Assembly (NCBI RefSeq): GCF_008801815.1
Contig: NZ_VZOX01000003.1
DNA from: Edwardsiella anguillarum
GTDB lineage: Bacteria > Pseudomonadota > Gammaproteobacteria > Enterobacterales > Enterobacteriaceae
Direction: 5' to 3' (one strand)
Length of the DNA stretch: 64,000 nt
Below the pieces are notes generated by a model. It was not told the DNA's origin, did no database searches, and saw only the letters and a list, made by a program, of their open reading frames with translations. Positions 63,010-64,000 of the stretch are shown here, in pieces; positions within the stretch are counted from its first letter, which is position 1; the number at the start of each line of letters is the position of its first letter. The position numbers were made by a program, and so were the translations under genes.

Positions 63010-64000
63010 ATGTTCTACCCTTTTATCAGGAAGGCCCTCTTTCAACTCGATCCAGAACGCGCTCACGAGTTTACGTTCAAGCAGCTGCACCGCATCAGCG
63101 GCACGCCGCTCATCGGACTGATCCGCCAGTCGGTACCGAGCAAACCGGTCAGCTGCATGGGATTGTCATTTAAAAATCCGCTCGGTCTGGCCGCAGGGTT
63201 GGACAAGGATGGTGAGTGCATTGATGCGCTGGGCGCCATGGGATTCGGATCGATCGAAGTGGGTACGGTCACGCCGCGTCCCCAGCCGGGTAATGAAAAG
63301 CCGCGTCTATTCCGCATTGTTGAGGCGGAGGGGTTAATTAACCGCATGGGCTTTAACAATCTGGGCGTGGATAACCTGGTTGAGAATGTCAAAAAATCTC
63401 ACTTCGGCGGCATTCTCGGGATTAATATCGGCAAAAATAAGGACACAGCGGTAGAGCAGGGTAAAGACGATTACCTGATTTGCATGGATAAGGTGTATTC
63501 CTACGCTGGCTATATTGCCGTGAATATCTCCTCACCCAATACGCCGGGGCTGCGTACGCTGCAATATGGTGAAGCGCTGGATGATTTACTGGCTGCGATT
63601 AAAACCAAGCAGGCCGAACTGCAGCAAAAGCATGCCAAGTATGTTCCGGTTGCCGTAAAAATTGCGCCGGATCTTAGCCATGAAGAACTGGTGCAGATTG
63701 CCGATAGCCTGGTGCGTCATCAAATTGATGGGGTGATCGCCACCAATACCACGCTGGATCGTTCACTGGTCAATGGGCTTAATCATTGCGCCCAGAGCGG
63801 TGGCCTGAGCGGTCGCCCGCTGCAGTTGAAAAGCACTGAGATTATTCGCCAGCTGGCGGCTGAGCTGCAGGGACGACTGCCGATTATTGGCGTCGGCGGC
63901 ATTGATTCAGTGATTGCTGCCCGCGAAAAGATGCAGGCGGGGGCATCCTTAGTCCAGATTTATTCCGGGTTTATCTTTAAAGGACCGGGCCTGGTTAAAG
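63010..64000 (+). CDS. pyrD: Dihydroorotate dehydrogenase (quinone) PyrD, partial
   Basis: 330 codons are visible and the frame is still open at the window end; E. coli PyrD has 336, so only about six residues are missing. It is a class 2, membrane-associated flavoenzyme. The N-terminal helices MFYPFIRKALFQLDPERAHE bind quinone and membrane. The FMN barrel includes NPLGLAAGLDKDGECIDALG, NISSPNTPGLRTLQ with the catalytic Ser, VKIAPDLS, and GVGGIDSVIAAREKM with VQIYSGFIFKGPG for FMN phosphate. It oxidises dihydroorotate to orotate and reduces the quinone pool. Confidence 0.97.
   Translation, partial: MFYPFIRKALFQLDPERAHEFTFKQLHRISGTPLIGLIRQSVPSKPVSCMGLSFKNPLGLAAGLDKDGECIDALGAMGFGSIEVGTVTPRPQPGNEKPRLFRIVEAEGLINRMGFNNLGVDNLVENVKKSHFGGILGINIGKNKDTAVEQGKDDYLICMDKVYSYAGYIAVNISSPNTPGLRTLQYGEALDDLLAAIKTKQAELQQKHAKYVPVAVKIAPDLSHEELVQIADSLVRHQIDGVIATNTTLDRSLVNGLNHCAQSGGLSGRPLQLKSTEIIRQLAAELQGRLPIIGVGGIDSVIAAREKMQAGASLVQIYSGFIFKGPGLVK

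Overview
The window looks like the chromosome of a GC-rich enterobacterium (Enterobacterales). The gene order galF/ugd/gnd, tmaR (yeeX), mtfA beside tRNA-Asn, the complete flhBAE-flgNMA-flgBCDEFGHIJKL block and aspC-ompF-asnS-pncB-pepN...pyrD matches the Escherichia/Salmonella backbone. High GC in the core genes, the odd accessory modules and an autotransporter-type sialidase make Edwardsiella (Hafniaceae) my best guess. That is inference from recalled gene content; I could not search a database.

Layout. 1-3058: three AT-rich GT-B (family 4) glycosyltransferases, the first cut by the window edge. 3070-7349: a GC-rich sugar-nucleotide block (galF, galE, ugd and a UDP-glucuronate 4-epimerase) closed by a strong terminator. 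7459-14771: an AT-rich sialic-acid module with a GT52 sialyltransferase, neuD, neuB, neuA (with a C-terminal SGNH esterase domain), neuC, a Wzx flippase and a family-2-like glycosyltransferase. 14908-16895: gnd and tmaR. Together, 1-16 kb encodes a sialylated surface polysaccharide (O-antigen or capsule). No Wzy polymerase is visible.

16976-22156 holds five near-identical tRNA-Asn(GUU) genes on the minus strand, each with its own promoter and terminator. A cassette (MetC-like PLP lyase, HAAAP amino-acid transporter, divergent LysR regulator) sits between copies 4 and 5. mtfA and eptA follow. 25093-40727 is the flagellar region, with two clear sigma-28 promoters (flgM and flgK). 40783-41399 is a gene-free gap. 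It is followed by an rclC-like membrane protein paired with an apparently exported isochorismatase-fold hydrolase. 42975-51672 is the conserved aspC, ompF, asnS, pncB, pepN segment.

51886-57602 is a probable catabolic operon: LysR regulator, VOC protein, ion-transporter-superfamily permease, split transketolase and an HMG-CoA-lyase-like enzyme. It is followed by decayed remains of a CaiB/BaiF (class III) CoA-transferase. 58352-60476 is a sialidase fused to an autotransporter beta-barrel and broken by one frameshift, so the strain can make sialic acid but probably has an inactive sialidase here. A DcuC-family carrier, a small membrane protein and pyrD (cut by the window end) complete the window. 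The most interesting targets are the split-transketolase/HMGL operon with its CoA-transferase relic, the synthesis-plus-sialidase combination, and the cassette inside the tRNA-Asn array.
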